The position numbers and the translations under genes were made by a program. Positions 7,574 to 8,211 of a stretch of DNA of 8,211 nt are shown piece after piece. Numbering within the stretch: position 1 is the first letter of the stretch; the number at the start of each line of letters is the position of its first letter. The notes under the pieces were generated by a model. The model saw only the letters and a list, made by a program, of their open reading frames with translations, was not told where the DNA came from and did not search any database. Origin of the DNA: Lautropia sp. SCN 70-15 (GTDB lineage: Bacteria > Pseudomonadota > Gammaproteobacteria > Burkholderiales > Burkholderiaceae_E); contig MEEC01000112.1 in assembly GCA_001724315.1 (NCBI GenBank), positions 1 through 8,211 of the forward strand. The letters run 5' to 3'.

Positions 7574-8211
7574 GAAAACGAAGCCCCGCGGCAGACCCGC
7601 CCGAGACCCCGCGCGCCGACGCCGACAGCGCGCAGGACCGGCTGGCCGTGCTGATCGACGCCGACAACGCGCACGCGGCGGTGGTCGACGGCCTGCTCGC
7701 CGAGATCGCCCGCTACGGCGTGGCGAGCGTCAAGCGGATCTACGGCGACTGGACCCAGCCGCAGCTGGGCAGCTGGAAGAAGGTGCTGCTCGAGCACTCG
7801 ATCGTGCCGGTGCAGCAGTTCGCCTACACCAAGGGCAAGAACGCCACCGACAGCGCGCTGATCATCGACGCGATGGACCTGATGTACACGCGGCGCTTCG
7901 ACGGCTTCTGCCTGGTGTCGAGCGACAGCGACTTCACGCGGCTGGCCTCGCGGCTGCGCGAGGAAGGACTGCTGGTCTACGGCTTCGGCGAGCGCAAGAC
8001 GCCCTCGCCCTTCGTGTCGGCCTGCGATCGCTTCGTCTACACCGAGGTGCTGCGCAAGAGCGGCGCGGGCGGCGGCAAGGCTGCGCCCGCGGCCGCGGGC
8101 CCGGCACCCGCGGGGCCGGCGCAGGCGGGCACCGAGCCGAAGCGGGCGGCGGGCGAGCGCCCGGCCGCCGCGGCGAAGCCGGCCGGCCAGACGGGCGCGC
8201 CAACTCCCGCC
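7570..8211 (+). CDS. NYN-domain (PIN-like) putative RNase (3' partial)
   Basis: The frame has no stop before the right edge, so only the first 214 residues are visible. Residues from about 25 to 160 form a NYN domain, a PIN-like nuclease fold found in proteins thought to process or bind RNA. The first strand reads LAVLIDADNAH with D30 and D32. The family stretch KGKNATDSALIIDAMD (88-103) carries D94 and D100, and VSSDSDF (116-122) carries D119 and D121. These acidic residues are the expected metal-binding set, so the domain looks catalytically intact. From about 165 the chain is Ala/Pro/Gly-rich and low in complexity, like a linker. Relatives with this layout often end in an OST-HTH/LOTUS RNA-binding domain, which would lie outside the window. 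Its start overlaps the ligase stop (ATGA). The substrate is unknown, and any link to acyl-CoA metabolism is inferred only from gene order. Confidence 0.88.
   Translation, partial: MRKRSPAADPPETPRADADSAQDRLAVLIDADNAHAAVVDGLLAEIARYGVASVKRIYGDWTQPQLGSWKKVLLEHSIVPVQQFAYTKGKNATDSALIIDAMDLMYTRRFDGFCLVSSDSDFTRLASRLREEGLLVYGFGERKTPSPFVSACDRFVYTEVLRKSGAGGGKAAPAAAGPAPAGPAQAGTEPKRAAGERPAAAAKPAGQTGAPTPA
8062..8211 (+). repeat. Low-complexity Ala/Pro/Gly-rich coding tract
   Basis: The last 150 bases encode residues 165-214 of the NYN protein, almost wholly Ala, Gly and Pro with scattered Lys, Arg and Glu. There is no exact tandem unit, only biased composition. It probably encodes a flexible linker between the NYN domain and an unseen C-terminal part. 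Confidence 0.6.

Overview
The window is gene-dense, GC-rich bacterial DNA. Hand counts give about 70% G+C in 60-base samples from most genes. The genes are chromosomal and of proteobacterial type. The Rep helicase aligns with E. coli Rep over its whole length, and the mix of sigma-54 regulator, PaaI-type thioesterase, crotonase, acyl-CoA ligase and NYN protein suggests a betaproteobacterium, probably Burkholderiales. That placement is inference from general resemblance, not from a search.

Layout from left to right: (1) 1-872, plus strand, the C-terminal part of a sigma-54-dependent activator, cut by the window edge inside Walker A. (2) 877-2910, minus strand, the Rep DNA helicase, convergent with the activator and only 4 bases from it. 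(3) 2911-3038, a short divergent intergenic region. (4) 3039-4517 and 4520-4927, plus strand, a two-gene operon: a NOX/ferric-reductase-like membrane flavocytochrome with a TTG start, then a PaaI-type hotdog thioesterase. (5) 4934-5761, minus strand, a crotonase-superfamily protein, convergent with the thioesterase. (6) 5762-5875, a divergent intergenic region. (7) 5876-7573 and 7570-8211, plus strand, an acyl-CoA ligase whose stop overlaps the start of a NYN-domain putative RNase that runs off the right edge.

Three neighbouring genes act on acyl-CoA thioesters: the ligase makes them, the crotonase hydrates or isomerises them, and the thioesterase hydrolyses them. They could form a small fatty-acid or aromatic-acid handling cluster. 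They sit on different strands, so at least three transcripts are needed. Rep and the sigma-54 activator look functionally unrelated to this group.

No tRNA, rRNA, CRISPR array, insertion sequence or convincing terminator was seen, and no stretch over 300 bases lacks a gene. I see no clearly new multi-gene system. The points most worth checking are the crotonase, which lacks both hydratase glutamates but has an acidic residue at the isomerase position; the NOX-like reductase, with near-ideal haem-ligand spacing and an extra C-terminal membrane segment; and the ATGA-coupled ligase/NYN pair.
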